Of a stretch of DNA of 64,000 bases, positions 1-10,546 are shown piece after piece; position 1 is the first letter of the stretch, and each line of letters opens with the position of its first letter. The notes under the pieces are model-generated. The model did not search any database. It was given only the letters and a program-made list of their open reading frames with translations, and was not told the origin of the DNA. The stretch spans positions 248,001 to 312,000 of the forward strand of contig NZ_CP010899.1 in NCBI RefSeq assembly GCF_001274875.1, in the 5' to 3' direction. The position numbers were made by a program, and so were the translations under genes. The stretch comes from Spiroplasma kunkelii CR2-3x. Its GTDB lineage: Bacteria; Bacillota_I; Bacilli_A; Mycoplasmatales; Mycoplasmataceae.

Positions 1-1
1 A

Positions 2-520
2 AGATTAAAAAGTGTTTTAAATGATGAATTTGCTCATTTATCATATACAAAAGCAATTGAAATTTTGCAGAAAGCTGTTACAAAAGGTCAAAAATTTGAA
101 AATCCAGATATTTTTTGAGGAATGGATTTACAAACTGAGCACGAAAGATATTTGTGTGAAATAGAAACAAAAAAACCAACCTTTTTATTTAATTATCCGA
201 AAGAAATTAAAGCATTTTATATGAAAATTAATGATGACAATAAAACAGTTGCTGCGTGTGATTTACTAGTACCAGGAATTGGAGAATTAGTTGGTGGTAG
301 TGTTCGTGAAAATGATTATGATAAAATTTTTAGTCGTTGTAATGAACTAAAAATTCCAACGACAGATTTACAATGATATATTGATTTACGAAAATATGGT
401 TATTATAAAAGTGCAGGTTTTGGCTTAGGGTTTGAACGTTTTATCATGTATGTGACAGGAATGACAAATATTCGTGATGTGATTCCCTTTCCACGTACGC
501 CACGAAACTTATTATTTTAA
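2..520 (+). CDS. asnS: Asparaginyl-tRNA synthetase, C-terminal part
   Basis: Class II aminoacyl-tRNA synthetase that charges tRNA-Asn; the gene runs in from the left edge, so only about 172 residues are present. The visible part contains the class II motif 3 region (GLGFERF, near residue 143 of the fragment) and the AsnRS tail [13 protein letters not shown], ending in NLLF. The motif 2-side acidic segment ([16 protein letters not shown]) is also there. Two TGA codons must be read as Trp (at 118 and 374), which sets the genetic code for the window. No terminator hairpin is obvious after the stop. Confidence 0.95.
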
Positions 521-645
521 TTTGATGCATATAAAAATTTTATTTAATTATAATTTTTTTTGTTATAATTTTATCATTGCATAGATACGGGTACATAAAA
601 TATTTAACTTAGTTACTTATGATAATATGAAAGGAGCATATATAA

Positions 646-962
646 ATGAACGAAGTTATTAAACAATTACAAATTCATAAAGGATTAACTCAATGTGAAT
701 TAGCCAAAATGTCAGGGTTACAACAATCGACTATTTGTCGAATTGAAAAAGATTGTTCAAAAACAAGTTGAAATAAAATTTTAAAATTACTTGTTGCACT
801 AAAATTAGTGTTAAAAAATTTATTGACAAATTATATACATACAATGAATACAAAGTATATGAATTTTTATCATTAATTATTTATAACCCCAAAATTCGTA
901 AAGAGCTTGATCAAAATACACGATTATTAGCATTAAAAGTATTACGAATTTTTACTAATTAA
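646..962 (+). pseudogene. XRE-type HTH regulator, frameshifted
   Basis: Small helix-turn-helix DNA-binding protein of the XRE/Cro type. ATG 646 follows an AAAGGAG ribosome site. Residues 5-45 give a clear HTH (LTQCELAKMSGLQQSTICRIE). The first frame stops at 876 after 76 residues, but a second frame continues the protein to a stop at 962 (KLYTYNEYKVYEFLSLI and on), so the gene appears to have lost or gained one base near 830. The N-terminal HTH could still be made as a 76-aa protein. Its targets are unknown. Confidence 0.7.
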
Positions 963-1019
963 AAAAAAGTTAGATAATTTTGTCTTACCATGCAGTTGGA
1001 TTAACTATGAAAATAAAAT

Positions 1020-1046
1020 AAAGACCTAATAGGTCTTTTGCGTTTT
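1020..1046 (+). terminator. Rho-independent terminator
   Basis: Perfect 7-bp stem AAGACCT/AGGTCTT with an AAT loop at 1021-1037, followed by a T-rich tail. It closes the transcript of the HTH gene. Confidence 0.8.
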
Positions 1047-1099
1047 AATAAACGGTTTAATAAAAAAATGATATAATGATACTATGTGAGGAATAAAAA

Positions 1100-1588
1100 T
1101 TGATTTGAGATTATTATTTTATCTTTGATGGTAACGGTAAAGAACAAAATTTACGATGTATTTGTAAAACAGCTACTGATGCAGAACGAGCGTTAGAAGA
1201 TTGTTATTTAGATAACAAATATAATGCAGATATTATTAAAGCAATTTCATTTTGTTTAATATTTACATTTGATAGTACAACTGATAATTATGAACTAAAC
1301 AAACAAGGAACAGAAGACTTTATTAAAAAGTTGCCGATTTGTCAACAATGTAATCGTGTTAAAAGCAAATTAGACCGTTATCAACTTTGTTCAGAATGTG
1401 AAAGTGAATTAGTTGGTTTGGAAACTTTTCAATGTGATTTATGTAAAAAACATCGTCTTGTTCGAGATGATTTTAATCGCGAATTATTTGGAAAATTATT
1501 AGTAAATAATAAAGAATATATAATTTGTTTTAAATGTGCTGCACAAAATTTTCAAAAGTATACAAAAACAGAAGGGATGAAAAGATAG
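1100..1588 (+). CDS. Cys-rich (zinc-ribbon-like) protein, paralogue 1
   Basis: Function not recognised. The start is TTG 1100, chosen because GTGAGGAA lies 8 bases upstream and the frame is closed by a TAA at 1094. The 162-residue product has an N-terminal half (about 1-75) without cysteines arranged as motifs and a C-terminal half with CxxC knuckles (CQQC, CSEC, CDLC, CFKC), which is typical of zinc ribbons. The stop overlaps the GTG start of the next gene, and both proteins share the same plan: N-terminal Phe/Tyr-rich domain followed by three or four CxxC knuckles. They look like a tandem duplication and are translationally coupled. Confidence 0.75.
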
Positions 1589-2058
1589 TGAATACAATTA
1601 AAAATTTATATATTGTTTTTTACACTGATAATGCTTATACTCCTAACCAAGGGAAAGTTGTTAAAGTTTTTACTGATAGTGAACTAGCAAGAAAATATTT
1701 GTTAACAAAAGTTAATTTAAATGGAAAAAAAAATACAAAGGATAATAAATGAATTTTAAAAGTGTATTGTTATGTTGAATCTAATGATTCTTATGAATAT
1801 TCAAAATGAGAAACAACTCAATTTAAAAATATGGTTGGTAATTGTATCCAATGTCATCAATATTTTTTACGAGAAAATAATGCCAATATGTGTGATGAGT
1901 GTTTAGGGCAAGTGAGACAAGGTTTAAAAGAATGTGGAGTTTGTCATAATTTTTTTAATCCAATTGGGATTAAATTTGTTTCAAATGGTGATGTTTTTCC
2001 CTCTTTAGCTTGCCAAGAATGTTCACAAATATTATTACAAAATTTAAATGTTAAATAG
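1588..2058 (+). CDS. Cys-rich (zinc-ribbon-like) protein, paralogue 2
   Basis: 156-residue paralogue of the preceding protein, starting at GTG 1588 inside the preceding TAG. The N-terminal half begins LYIVFYTDN, comparable to YYFIFDGNG in its neighbour; the C-terminal half carries CIQC, CDEC, CGVC and CQEC pairs. Two TGA codons are read as Trp. The CxxC pairs suggest two structural zinc sites. There is no DNA-binding or catalytic signature I can name. A similar CxxC-rich plan recurs in the small phage gene at 41,636, so a phage origin is possible. Confidence 0.75.
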
Positions 2059-2136
2059 TTCTTTTAAGAAATAAAATTTTAGTAAAAAGATACCATCAAA
2101 ATATTAAAATAATATTAATTATTAGGGAATTTTTTT

Positions 2137-2986
2137 ATGTTAAAGTGAAATACTAAAATTTTATTTTATGTACAATTAAGTGTTTTATTTTTAATTTTAT
2201 TTTTTTAATTACTGATTTAGTGTTAGTAATAATTAGTCCAAAACCTTAATTTCGTCATTTAGAATATGCAGAACGAGTATCAAATTATTATTTGTTTTTT
2301 TACAAAGCAAACTAATTATATTGTTGCTGTTTATTTTTTCATTTATTTATTTGAAAACAAGTTTAAAATTCAAAGCCCTAGTTATTTAATTAAATTAGCT
2401 GTGAGAACATATATTACAATTACAATGGTAGTTTTTTGACTTGGAATTTTTACAAGTACACAAGATACTAATCAATAAAATGTATATGTTTGAATATCGA
2501 CAATTTTTTTGCACTTAGTAATTTCAATTAGTATGATTATTAGTTATATTTTAACAGCCAGGACTTTTGAATATAATTTAAAACAACATTATAAATTAGC
2601 ATTATGATTAATTTTAATTTATCTAGTTTGTTATTTTATTGTAATTTTAATTCATCAAACATTGCGTCATTTAGATAAGAGGCCACCCGATACTTGATAT
2701 TATTATTTTTTCTTAATGTGTATCAAGAATGGGGATGATTAATTTTAACTTTTTCTTTTATTTGTATTTTAATCTTATTCATTGGTTTACAATATTTATA
2801 TATTTTTTTAAATAATAAGTTACATTCTAAATTTCAAGGCGAAACATTAAACAAACGGGTAAATGAAAAAATATTTGGAATTAGTGGAAAAGGGATGAAA
2901 TTCATAAAAAAGATGTTTTTATCCCACAATTATTGTTAAATGTTTTTAAAAATGATTTTTATGAAGAAGGAAAATATGATTAGCAA
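2137..2986 (+). pseudogene. Multi-pass membrane protein, decayed
   Basis: Starting at ATG 2137, strongly hydrophobic stretches follow one another in shifting frames (for example LAVRTYITITMVVFWLGIF and LALWLILIYLVCYFIVILI), with in-frame TAA codons and at least three frame changes. Together they outline a protein of about 250 residues with six or so membrane spans. I do not recognise the family with confidence. Confidence 0.55.
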
Positions 2987-2990
2987 AAAA

Positions 2991-3025
2991 TAAAGTGTTA
3001 AGTTAAAAAACTTGACTCTTTTTTA
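2991..3025 (+). terminator. Rho-independent terminator
   Basis: GTTAAGTT/AACTTGAC stem with an A-rich loop and a run of six Ts, separating the dead membrane-protein gene from the rpsP operon. Confidence 0.65.
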
Positions 3026-3098
3026 ATTTCAGATATTATATAAAGGATGTTAAGTTTTATAGTTTAACATGAACGCAGAATTAGAAAGGAAATTATTA

Positions 3099-3458
3099 AT
3101 GGTAAAATTACGTTTAAAAAGAATAGGTAAAAAGAAAGCAGCATTCTACCGAATTGTTGCAACAGATGCTCGTGTCAAACGTGATGGAGAATATATTGAG
3201 TTAATTGGGACATATAATCCTATTAATGGTTATGTAAAAATTAATTATGATCTTGCTTACAAATGATTACTAACAGGAGCACAACCAACCGATACTGTTC
3301 GTAATTTGTTAAGTAAAGAAGGCTTAATGAATAAATTGCATAATGAAAAATATGTTGCTAAAACAACAAAGAGTACAAAAGAAAAGGCAGCAACAGATAA
3401 AAAAGCAAAGGTAACAAAGAAACCTAAGACAAAGACAACAACAGATGTCAAAAAATAG
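3099..3458 (+). CDS. rpsP: 30S ribosomal protein S16
   Basis: Small-subunit protein bS16, needed for 30S assembly. The family start [12 protein letters not shown] is at ATG 3099, with AGAAAGGA 8 bases upstream; an earlier in-frame ATG at 3069 lacks a ribosome site and adds residues foreign to the family. The 119-residue product has the S16 core (residues 1-80) and a Lys/Thr-rich tail of about 40 residues. It heads the classic operon rpsP-khpA-rimM-trmD-rplS. Confidence 0.95.
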
Positions 3459-3483
3459 TTGTAATTAAGTGTGGTGTTAATTA

Positions 3484-3735
3484 ATGTATATTACTGAACT
3501 TAAAAATTTAATTAATCCGTTAATTTGTCAAAATGATAATGAATTATATTATGAAATTCGTCAAATGCCATCGACAAATGTAGGAGAAATTAATTTATTA
3601 GTAATGTGTAATGAAGAAGTGTTAGGATATGTTGTTGGTAAAGCAGGAATAATTGCTAATAGCTTAAGAACTTTATTAAATATTAGAGCACATGTTGATA
3701 AAAATAAAGTTAATATTAAGTTTGAGGTTTTATAG
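3484..3735 (+). CDS. khpA: KH-domain RNA-binding protein KhpA
   Basis: 83-residue single KH-domain protein, conserved between rpsP and rimM in Firmicutes. The KH GxxG element is visible as GKAG in VVGKAGIIANSLRTLL (about residues 55-70). In relatives KhpA pairs with KhpB and binds many RNAs; no khpB is in this window. The stop directly abuts the rimM start, implying coupled translation. Confidence 0.88.
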   Translation: MYITELKNLINPLICQNDNELYYEIRQMPSTNVGEINLLVMCNEEVLGYVVGKAGIIANSLRTLLNIRAHVDKNKVNIKFEVL

Positions 3736-4227
3736 ATGGAAACTTTGTTAAAAATTTTTAAACTTAAAAAGCCCCATGCAATTAAAGGTGAACTTAAAGC
3801 AACTTTATTAATAAAAATTAAAAATATAAATAAATTACTTAATAAATTAATGTTTATTCAAGTTCAAATGATGTATATGCCAGTAACATTAATTAAAATT
3901 ACTGCTACTAAGCAAGATTATATTTTAAAATTTAAAGAGTTTACTAATATTAATGAGGTAATAGCTTTTAAAGAATGCTATTTATTTGCTCAAAAAGCAG
4001 ATTTGAATTATATAGAAATTATTAATCAGGAAAATTTAATTAATTTTACAGTCTTTCATAATCAAAAAAAAATTGGGATTTTAGTAAATCAATTTGAAAC
4101 CAAGGCACATATTGTTTTTGAAATTAAAACAACAGATGGTACATTAATGATGATTCCAAATGTTGATGTATATGTTGAACAAGTTGATCTGCAACAACAA
4201 GAAATTATTTTAAAAAAGGTGATTTAA
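3736..4227 (+). CDS. rimM: Ribosome maturation factor RimM
   Basis: 163-residue 16S rRNA processing factor that binds S19 and helps mature the 30S head. The N-terminal RimM domain begins LKIFKLKKPHAIKGELKA, where the usual G-x-x-G is replaced by AIKGE; the C-terminal PRC-barrel ends with MMIPNVDVYVEQVDL, the family's 'P.v..fv..vd' pattern. The sequence is divergent and Lys/Ile-rich, so identification rests partly on its place between khpA and trmD. Confidence 0.9.
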   Translation: METLLKIFKLKKPHAIKGELKATLLIKIKNINKLLNKLMFIQVQMMYMPVTLIKITATKQDYILKFKEFTNINEVIAFKECYLFAQKADLNYIEIINQENLINFTVFHNQKKIGILVNQFETKAHIVFEIKTTDGTLMMIPNVDVYVEQVDLQQQEIILKKVI

Positions 4228-4228
4228 A

Positions 4229-5032
4229 ATGAAAAAATTTACAGTATTAACTTTATTTCCAGAAATGTTTAATAATTTTATGACAACATCAATTATTAAA
4301 AAAGCACTTTATGAAAAATTAATTGCAATTAAAATTATTAATATTCGTGATTATAGCATTGGCAAACATTATCAAGTTGATGATTACCAATATGGTGGTG
4401 GTGAAGGAATGGTTTTAATGATTGAACCATTAGTAGCGGCGATTAAAGCTCAACAAACAAGAGACAGTGTAACAATTTTGTTAACACCACAAGGTAAGCA
4501 ATATGTGCAAGAACAAGTGCAACAATTTGCAGCGAATGATAATGATTTAATTTTAGTTTGTGGGCATTATGAAGGGTTTGATGAAAGAATTTTATATTAT
4601 ATTGATTATGAATTATCAATTGGTGATTATATTTTAACTGGCGGTGAATTAGCTAGTATGGTTGTAATTGATAGTGTTACTCGTTTATGTGAAAATGTAA
4701 TTAATACACAATCACATCTCAATGATTCTTTTTCTAAGAATCTATTAGATTATCCTGTTTATACAAAACCAGTTGAATATGGTGGCCATTATGTTCCTGA
4801 AGTTTTATTAAGTGGTCATCATCAGAAAATTGCCCAATGACGAGAATATGAAGCATTAAAAAAAACTTGATTAAAACGTCCCTACCTTTTAGAAAAAAAA
4901 ATTTTAACCACAGAACAACAAATATTTTTAGAAAAAATTAAAAACGAAAAAAGTTTTAACGACCGTAGAAAGGAAAAAAACAGTTATGAAGATGAATTTA
5001 ACAGAAGAAATTACAAAAGATCAACTTCGTAG
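4229..5032 (+). CDS. trmD: tRNA (guanine-N1)-methyltransferase TrmD
   Basis: SPOUT-family enzyme that methylates G37 of tRNAs reading CNN codons, using S-adenosylmethionine. [14 protein letters not shown] opens the protein; the trefoil-knot SAM site is seen as [12 protein letters not shown] and [11 protein letters not shown]. At 267 residues it is somewhat longer than the usual 240-250: the frame stays open past the expected end and stops 47 bases inside rplS. Two TGA codons act as Trp. The overlap is large for this operon and may couple rplS translation to trmD. Confidence 0.95.
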
Positions 5033-5342
5033 TGATTTGCCACAATTTTCTTCAGGAGATACAATTAAAGTACATTATAAAATCAAGGAAGGAAATAAGT
5101 TTAGAATTCAAGCTTTTGAAGGAGTAGTAATTAAGTTACAAGGTAGCGGAATTGTAGAATCAGTTACAATTTGTAAAATTAGTAATGGAACTGGCGTTGA
5201 AAGAAAATTCCCCTTACATTCGCCATTAATTGATAAGATTGAAATTGTAAAATATGGACGAGTTCGTCGTGCTAGAATTTATTACATGCGTAATCGAACT
5301 GGTAAAGCTGCTCGAATTAAAGAGATTATTAAAACAAAATAA
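4986..5342 (+). CDS. rplS: 50S ribosomal protein L19
   Basis: 118-residue bL19 located at the 30S/50S interface. The family signature [13 protein letters not shown] and the basic C-terminus [20 protein letters not shown] are clear. ATG 4986 is preferred because GAAAGGA lies 11 bases upstream; ATG 4992 is possible. It is the last gene of the operon, followed at once by a terminator. Confidence 0.95.
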   Translation: MKMNLTEEITKDQLRSDLPQFSSGDTIKVHYKIKEGNKFRIQAFEGVVIKLQGSGIVESVTICKISNGTGVERKFPLHSPLIDKIEIVKYGRVRRARIYYMRNRTGKAARIKEIIKTK

Positions 5343-5346
5343 CCCT

Positions 5347-5370
5347 AAAAGACTGATAAAGTCTTTTTAA
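5347..5370 (+). terminator. Rho-independent terminator after rplS
   Basis: AAGACT/AGTCTT stem with A-rich 5' and T-rich 3' flanks (5347-5370), ending the rpsP operon. Confidence 0.8.
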
Positions 5371-5408
5371 TTTGTATTAAAATAATAAAACAAGGAGCAA
5401 ACATAATT

Positions 5409-6168
5409 ATGTGTGATAAGAAATTTTCAATTCCCAAAAAATTTATTAAAAATAATAAGAGGGTTTATAAACTTGCTGAAACAGCTGATGTTATTATTGA
5501 AGTAGTTGATGCAAGAATTGCACATTCTGGTGCTAATCTTTTAAATTATGTGAAATTAAATGATGTGAAAAGAATAATTTTATTTTCAAATACACAAAAA
5601 TCTGATGTTGAGCAAACAAAAAAATGAATGGAATATTATCATAGCAAAGAAATTTATTGTCAAATGTTATTATGTCATGAAGAGAAAACTAGTAAAGAAT
5701 ATCAGCGGTGTTTAGCCAATTTTAAGAAACTTTTAAAAAAGTATGCTAATAAGAAGATATTATTTATTAGTTTACCATATAGTAATAAATAACTTTTATT
5801 AGAAAAAATATTTGATAATAATGAAACATTTGAAAAAGGAAGAGGAATATTTTTACCCGTGAAAAAAATTATCGTTATAATAATGTTGAATTTATTTAAA
5901 ATAGAGGATAATACATAAATAGTAGCAATTAAAGCATTCCAATTGTTATTAACAAAATATTAAAAAAAAATTAGAAACAGCATATAGTGTTCAAATTCAA
6001 CCAAAATCATCAGTAAAACAAATTGTTAAAGAATTTATTAAATTAATGACAACAAATTTATCTTTACCTGATAGTGAAATAATTGATAATTTACTTCTAT
6101 GTGCTAAATTTTTAGAAGATATTAAAAAAGGGAAGAAAATTCCCGCAATTTCATTGGAATGAGTTTAA
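5409..6168 (+). pseudogene. RbgA-like GTPase paralogue, decayed
   Basis: ATG 5409 with AAGGAG upstream opens a protein whose first 70 residues resemble the start of RbgA/YlqF-type circularly permuted GTPases (LAETADVIIEVVDARIAHS, compare LIDLIIEIVDSRIPFSS in the intact gene at 6239). The frame stops at 5792 after 127 residues, before any P-loop. Further pieces in other frames run to 6168 (IVKEFIKLMTTNLSLPDSE). It looks like a diverged, dead duplicate lying next to the functional gene. Confidence 0.6.
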
Positions 6169-6238
6169 GATTATGTTAAATAATTTTTATTTAAAATGAT
6201 AAAAATTATTAAAAAAAGATTAAAAGGAGGAAAATAAA

Positions 6239-7129
6239 ATGACAACAAATATTCATTGGTTTCCTGGCCATATGGCAAAGGCAATTAAACAAATTGATGA
6301 GCAAAGTAAATTAATTGATTTGATAATTGAAATTGTTGATAGTCGAATTCCGTTTTCCTCTTCAAACCCATTGGTTGATAACTTACGTGGTTTAAAACCA
6401 AAGTTAATTATTTTAAATAAAAAAGATTTAGCGGACCCAGTTGCCATCAAGGCATGATTTAAATATTACCAATCGCAACAGATTGCTGTTTTACCATTGG
6501 ATAGTAAGCATGGCAATATTACAAAATTAATTATTGAAAAAATTTATTTTGTTTTAGCTGGTAAAATTGAACGTAATCAAAATAGAGGAATTAAATCACC
6601 AAAACTAAAAGTAATGGTAATTGGTATTCCTAATGTTGGAAAATCTACTTTTATTAATGCTTTAATAAAACGAAATTCAACTCGAGTTGGCAATAAACCA
6701 GGTGTAACAAAAGGCCAACAATGATTAAAATTAAATCATCAAATTGATTTAGTTGATACTCCGGGAATTTTATGGCCTAAAATTAATGACCCACAAGTAG
6801 CAATAAATTTAGCTTTTATACGGTCAATCAAAGAAGATATTTTACCAAAAGAAGAAATTTGCTTAGCTGCAATAAAATGAATGCATAAATATTATTTTTC
6901 TTTGTTAGTGAAGCAATATCATCTTTTACCAAGTGATAATTTTGATGTAACAGATGAACAAAAACTTTTTGAATTATTATTAGTAATGCAAAAAAATCGT
7001 TTTCATAAAGTTGATGAAGATAATGTTAATAATATTGTTACTGATTTTTTAAATAATTTATGAAATAATAAGTTTGGTTTAATGTCTTTTGAGTTTCCAC
7101 CTGGAAAACGAACAATTAATTATGAATAA
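6239..7129 (+). CDS. rbgA: Ribosome biogenesis GTPase RbgA (YlqF)
   Basis: 296-residue circularly permuted GTPase that acts late in 50S assembly. Motif order G4-G5-G1-G3 is visible: LNKKDL near residue 62, then GIPNVGKST (P-loop) near 128, then VDTPG near 172. The N-terminal NIHWFPGHMAKAIKQI is diagnostic. GGAGGAAAATAAA precedes ATG 6239. It sits between rplS and rnhB as in many Firmicutes. Three TGA codons are read as Trp. Confidence 0.94.
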
Positions 7130-7148
7130 ATTTTAACAAGAGATTTTA

Positions 7149-7744
7149 ATGTCATATCCTAATACAACAATTATGGAAAGAACTGATGAAGCTGGCCGTG
7201 GGTGTTTGGCAGGTCCTTTAGTTGTTAGCGCTGTTATTTTACCGCTAAATTATGTTAACGATGAAATTAAGGATAGTAAAAAATTAAGAGTAAAGTAACA
7301 AAATAAATTAGCAGATGAAATTATGTCTATTGCAATTAGTTATACGATTGAGATTATTTCTGTTGCAATGGTTGAAAATTTTAATCCTAAGCAAGAAAGT
7401 ATTATTGGTATGCAACAAGCAATTGATAATTTAATGATTAAACCAGATATAATTTTAACTGACATCACCAAGCAATTATTAAAGGAGATAGTCTTTCAGA
7501 ATCAATTGCGGCAGCTTCAATTTTAGCAAAAGTAACAAGATATAATTTAATGCTCAAATTTAATCAAGATTATCCACAATATGATTTTAAAAATAATAAA
7601 GGGTACGGAACCAAAAAACATTTATTAGCATTACAAGAATTTGGAATTACATCATTGCATCGTAAAACTTATCGCCCTGTTCGTGAAGCTATGTTAAAAA
7701 TAATGTTAATTATAAATAAAAATAACAAAAGTAAAAACTGTTAA
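7149..7744 (+). pseudogene. rnhB: Ribonuclease HII, inactivated
   Basis: Type 2 RNase H that removes RNA from DNA hybrids. The catalytic start [14 protein letters not shown] is intact (Asp and Glu of the first motif), and later motifs [18 protein letters not shown] and KGYGTKKHL are recognisable. The gene has an in-frame TAA at about 7296 and a frameshift near 7465, so no full enzyme can be made. It follows rbgA by 19 bases, the conserved order. Confidence 0.85.
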
Positions 7745-7798
7745 TGTTATATTTCTTATATTAAGAAAATTATAATTATTAAATAGAAAGGAATTAAT

Positions 7799-8034
7799 AT
7801 GCGTAAAGTTTTACTTTTTTTGCATTAAAATATGATGGGGGCTGACTTAAAATTTATCAAACCTTAGAAACAAAAGAAAAAATTACTTATGAAGATTTAA
7901 TTTATAGTTTAAATGAAATAGTTTCTATCTTTCAAAATGAAACAACAATAACAAGAAATATATGATATTTAACCAATAATAAACAAGTTGATTCTAAAAA
8001 TATAAAAAAATATTTACTTTAGATACAATTAACA
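7799..8034 (+). pseudogene. Gene fragment, possibly DprA N-terminus
   Basis: ATG 7799 with AGAAAGGA upstream, then a one-base shift, gives MRKVLLFF/ALKYDGGWLKIYQTL and a helical continuation (KEKITYEDLIYSLNEIVSIF) ending at about 8024-8034. DprA commonly follows rnhB in Firmicutes, and the opening is compatible with a DprA N-terminal region, but no Rossmann core is present. The assignment is by position and weak similarity only. Confidence 0.3.
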
Positions 8035-8177
8035 GTTTAAAATTATAAAAAAATGAAAAAAATCAAAAATTTTTACCAATAGAAATTTTAAAAATTAATA
8101 AAGAAGGTTTACCACGAACAAAACATATCGATAGATAATAAATTAGTTATTTTAACAGCATATGATTAATCATTAGT

Positions 8178-8745
8178 ATTTTTGCCATTTTGAGAACGTG
8201 GGGGAATTATGCGAAACGGTAAAGATGTTTTACCAGAAAATGTTACTCAGCAGAATTATAAATTTCCGGAAAAACTACTTTTAAAAAAATTTAGCGACAT
8301 CAAACCTAATGCTGTTGATCAATATTCGAATACGTTATAAGAACAAATTGTCACATGACAACCACGTAGTATAATGCAAACTATGTGAAATACTAGAATT
8401 GATATGTTAAATGAAATAAAAGAAGACTTAGGAATTCCTAATATTGATGAAATTAAATCCGCTGAACAAATAACAGCTGAAATTTATTCAAAACAATTTT
8501 TAACATGGCCAACTATTGAACGAGAAAAAATGTTATTTTTAAATTTTTTGTCGAATTTTGGTAAAAAATTTTTAATGTTTTTGAATTAATATAATATTTC
8601 AGAAAAAAATGATATTAAAGATATTGATTTTTCAAAATGAAAAGTAAAAGTAACAATTGATTTAACAACTGACAAGAATATTGCTTCATCGATTCAAATG
8701 ATGAGCAAAAAGGCAATTGAAAAGGAAAAAATTGACAATGATTAA
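8178..8745 (+). pseudogene. Phage-like fragment, possibly a phi29-type connector
   Basis: A broken frame (in-frame TAA codons at about 8338 and 8588) encodes PFWERGGIMRNGKDVLPENV at its start, then WNTRIDMLNEIKEDLGIPN and SAEQITAEIYSKQF, then KWKVKVTIDL. The spacing of the LGI-x-N, (A/E)-E-x-x-T-x-E and V-K-V elements recalls the C-terminal half of the portal/upper-collar protein of phi29-like phages. This is a pattern judgement without an alignment; it could belong to another phage structural family. Confidence 0.35.
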
Positions 8746-8754
8746 TGATAAAAA

Positions 8755-9721
8755 ATTAAATTAAAATTTTAATGAAGCTTTTACATATAAATTAAAGGCA
8801 CGTGAGGAAATTTACAATGATTTAATATATTACGAAGCCGAAGTAAAAGATTATTGAATTTATCCGTTATTATCGTTAACAGGAAATAATGTTAAAAATG
8901 TAATTAGAGCTTAATCTGATAAAATTACAATTTGTTGTACACAAATTTATAAGGGTAAAAAATTAGAGTTTATATAACAGAAAAACCAAGTTTTTCTTTA
9001 TCAGAATGAATTGATCCAACTGAATTTTGATGAAAAGATATTAATAAATATTGATTTAGTTTTATAGCTGTTGGGTCTTATTATGCAGATAGTAGTATTC
9101 AAGGAAAAGACGATGCTGTACAAATTTTAGTTGGGGTAGAATAAACAAAAATAATGTTCAAACTGAAATTTATATTTTAGAAGAACAATCAATTTCAACT
9201 ACTGAATTTAAAGATATGACTAAAAAGGTTTATAGTATGGCAAATAAAGTTAATGATTGATTTTTAAAATACAATAAATTAAAAGAAAATTTAAAATATA
9301 GAATTGGGAATGATGCACGAACAGCAGACGATTTTGTTCGAGAAAATTAATTATTAATCATAATTGAGATGAAAAAAGTTTTGAAAATAGTATTAGTTGG
9401 ATTTTGGTTACGGGTGAAAAAGGATGAAAAATAGTTGATCGACATTTTACGATAAAACGCTTTTTATCTTCTGGAAGAATATATTTTTCAAAAAATTTAA
9501 CTGTTACTAAAAATATTAATGGTGAAGATATAGTTACAAAAAAATATGGTTACCTATATGATGAATTATATAAATGTCTTAATTACGAAAAAACGAATAT
9601 TAGAGACGAACGTCCTGGCTGAAATAAATTGGCTGCTACTAATGCATTTGAATGTACTTTGTCATTTTTTAAATTTAATTTAGTTGATTTAAAAATTAAT
9701 AAAAAAGCAGTATACTTTTAA
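8755..9721 (+). pseudogene. Decayed phage-like gene remnants
   Basis: At least four frame changes and stops interrupt a once-long protein: REEIYNDLIYYEAEVKDYW, then SFSLSEWIDPTEFWWKD, then SYYADSSIQGKDDAVQIL, then YGYLYDELYKCLNYEK and GWNKLAATNAFECTLSFFK at the end. The acidic middle stretch and the terminal segment are vaguely like the nuclease half of a large terminase, but I cannot name the family. From 9722 to 10,021 there is only AT-rich sequence with no gene that I can support. Confidence 0.3.
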
Positions 9722-10021
9722 TCTAACGATAGAACTGGTCTTAAATGTATATGGTTTCCACATTAAAGTTTTATAAATTATCTTGCATTAATTTTAAGAA
9801 TAAGTTATAGTTAACGTGTGATAAAAAGATAAAATGCTGATATATATTAGTATTATGGACTAATGTTTATACATCTTATCGTCATTAAGATACTATATGG
9901 CATAATTTTTTTTGTTTTATTTTAGTAAATTTAACAAAAATAATTTGCATAACCTATTTTGCACATTAGCAATGATAGTTTATGCTTTTATTTTTTTATT
10001 TTGTAAAGGAGAATAACAATT

Positions 10022-10546
10022 GTGCAAATAGACAAATTAGAATTATATCTACCAGAGGATAAAATTCAAAATAAAATTAAGGATTATGCGGAAAAATTAA
10101 ATAAATTATACGAAGGCAAAACATTATATTGTATTGGTTTACTAAATGGAGCATTATTTTTTATGAGTGATTTGTTAAAACAACTTAAAATTCAAATTGT
10201 GATTGATACAATGAGTATTTCAAGTTACATTGGAACTCATTCAACAAATAAACTTACTATTCATAAGAATATTTCAAAAGATATTACTGGACAAGATGTT
10301 TTATTAATTGAAGATTTGATTGATACTGGTAAAACTTTATCGGCTGTCATTGAACAAATTCAAGCAAAAAAACCAAATAGTTTACAAGTAGTTTGCTTAG
10401 CAGATAAAATTGCTATGCATCCAAATTTTAATTATCCCTATGATGCACTATTTATTGTTCCAAATGAGTTTATTGTTGGTTATGGTTTTGATTATAATGA
10501 CCAATTTCGACAATTACCAAATGTATACATATGGAGAGGTGAATAA
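10022..10546 (+). CDS. hpt: Hypoxanthine phosphoribosyltransferase
   Basis: Purine salvage enzyme converting hypoxanthine (and guanine) with PRPP to IMP (GMP). The 174-residue protein has the PRPP-binding motif VLLIEDLIDTGKTL (about residues 92-105), the flexible-loop region ISSYIGTHST, and the C-terminal FIVGYGFDYNDQFRQLPNVY. The start is GTG 10022, with AAAGGAG 8 bases before it. The stop lies directly before the guaA ATG, so IMP salvage and GMP synthesis are cotranscribed. Confidence 0.95.
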   Translation: MQIDKLELYLPEDKIQNKIKDYAEKLNKLYEGKTLYCIGLLNGALFFMSDLLKQLKIQIVIDTMSISSYIGTHSTNKLTIHKNISKDITGQDVLLIEDLIDTGKTLSAVIEQIQAKKPNSLQVVCLADKIAMHPNFNYPYDALFIVPNEFIVGYGFDYNDQFRQLPNVYIWRGE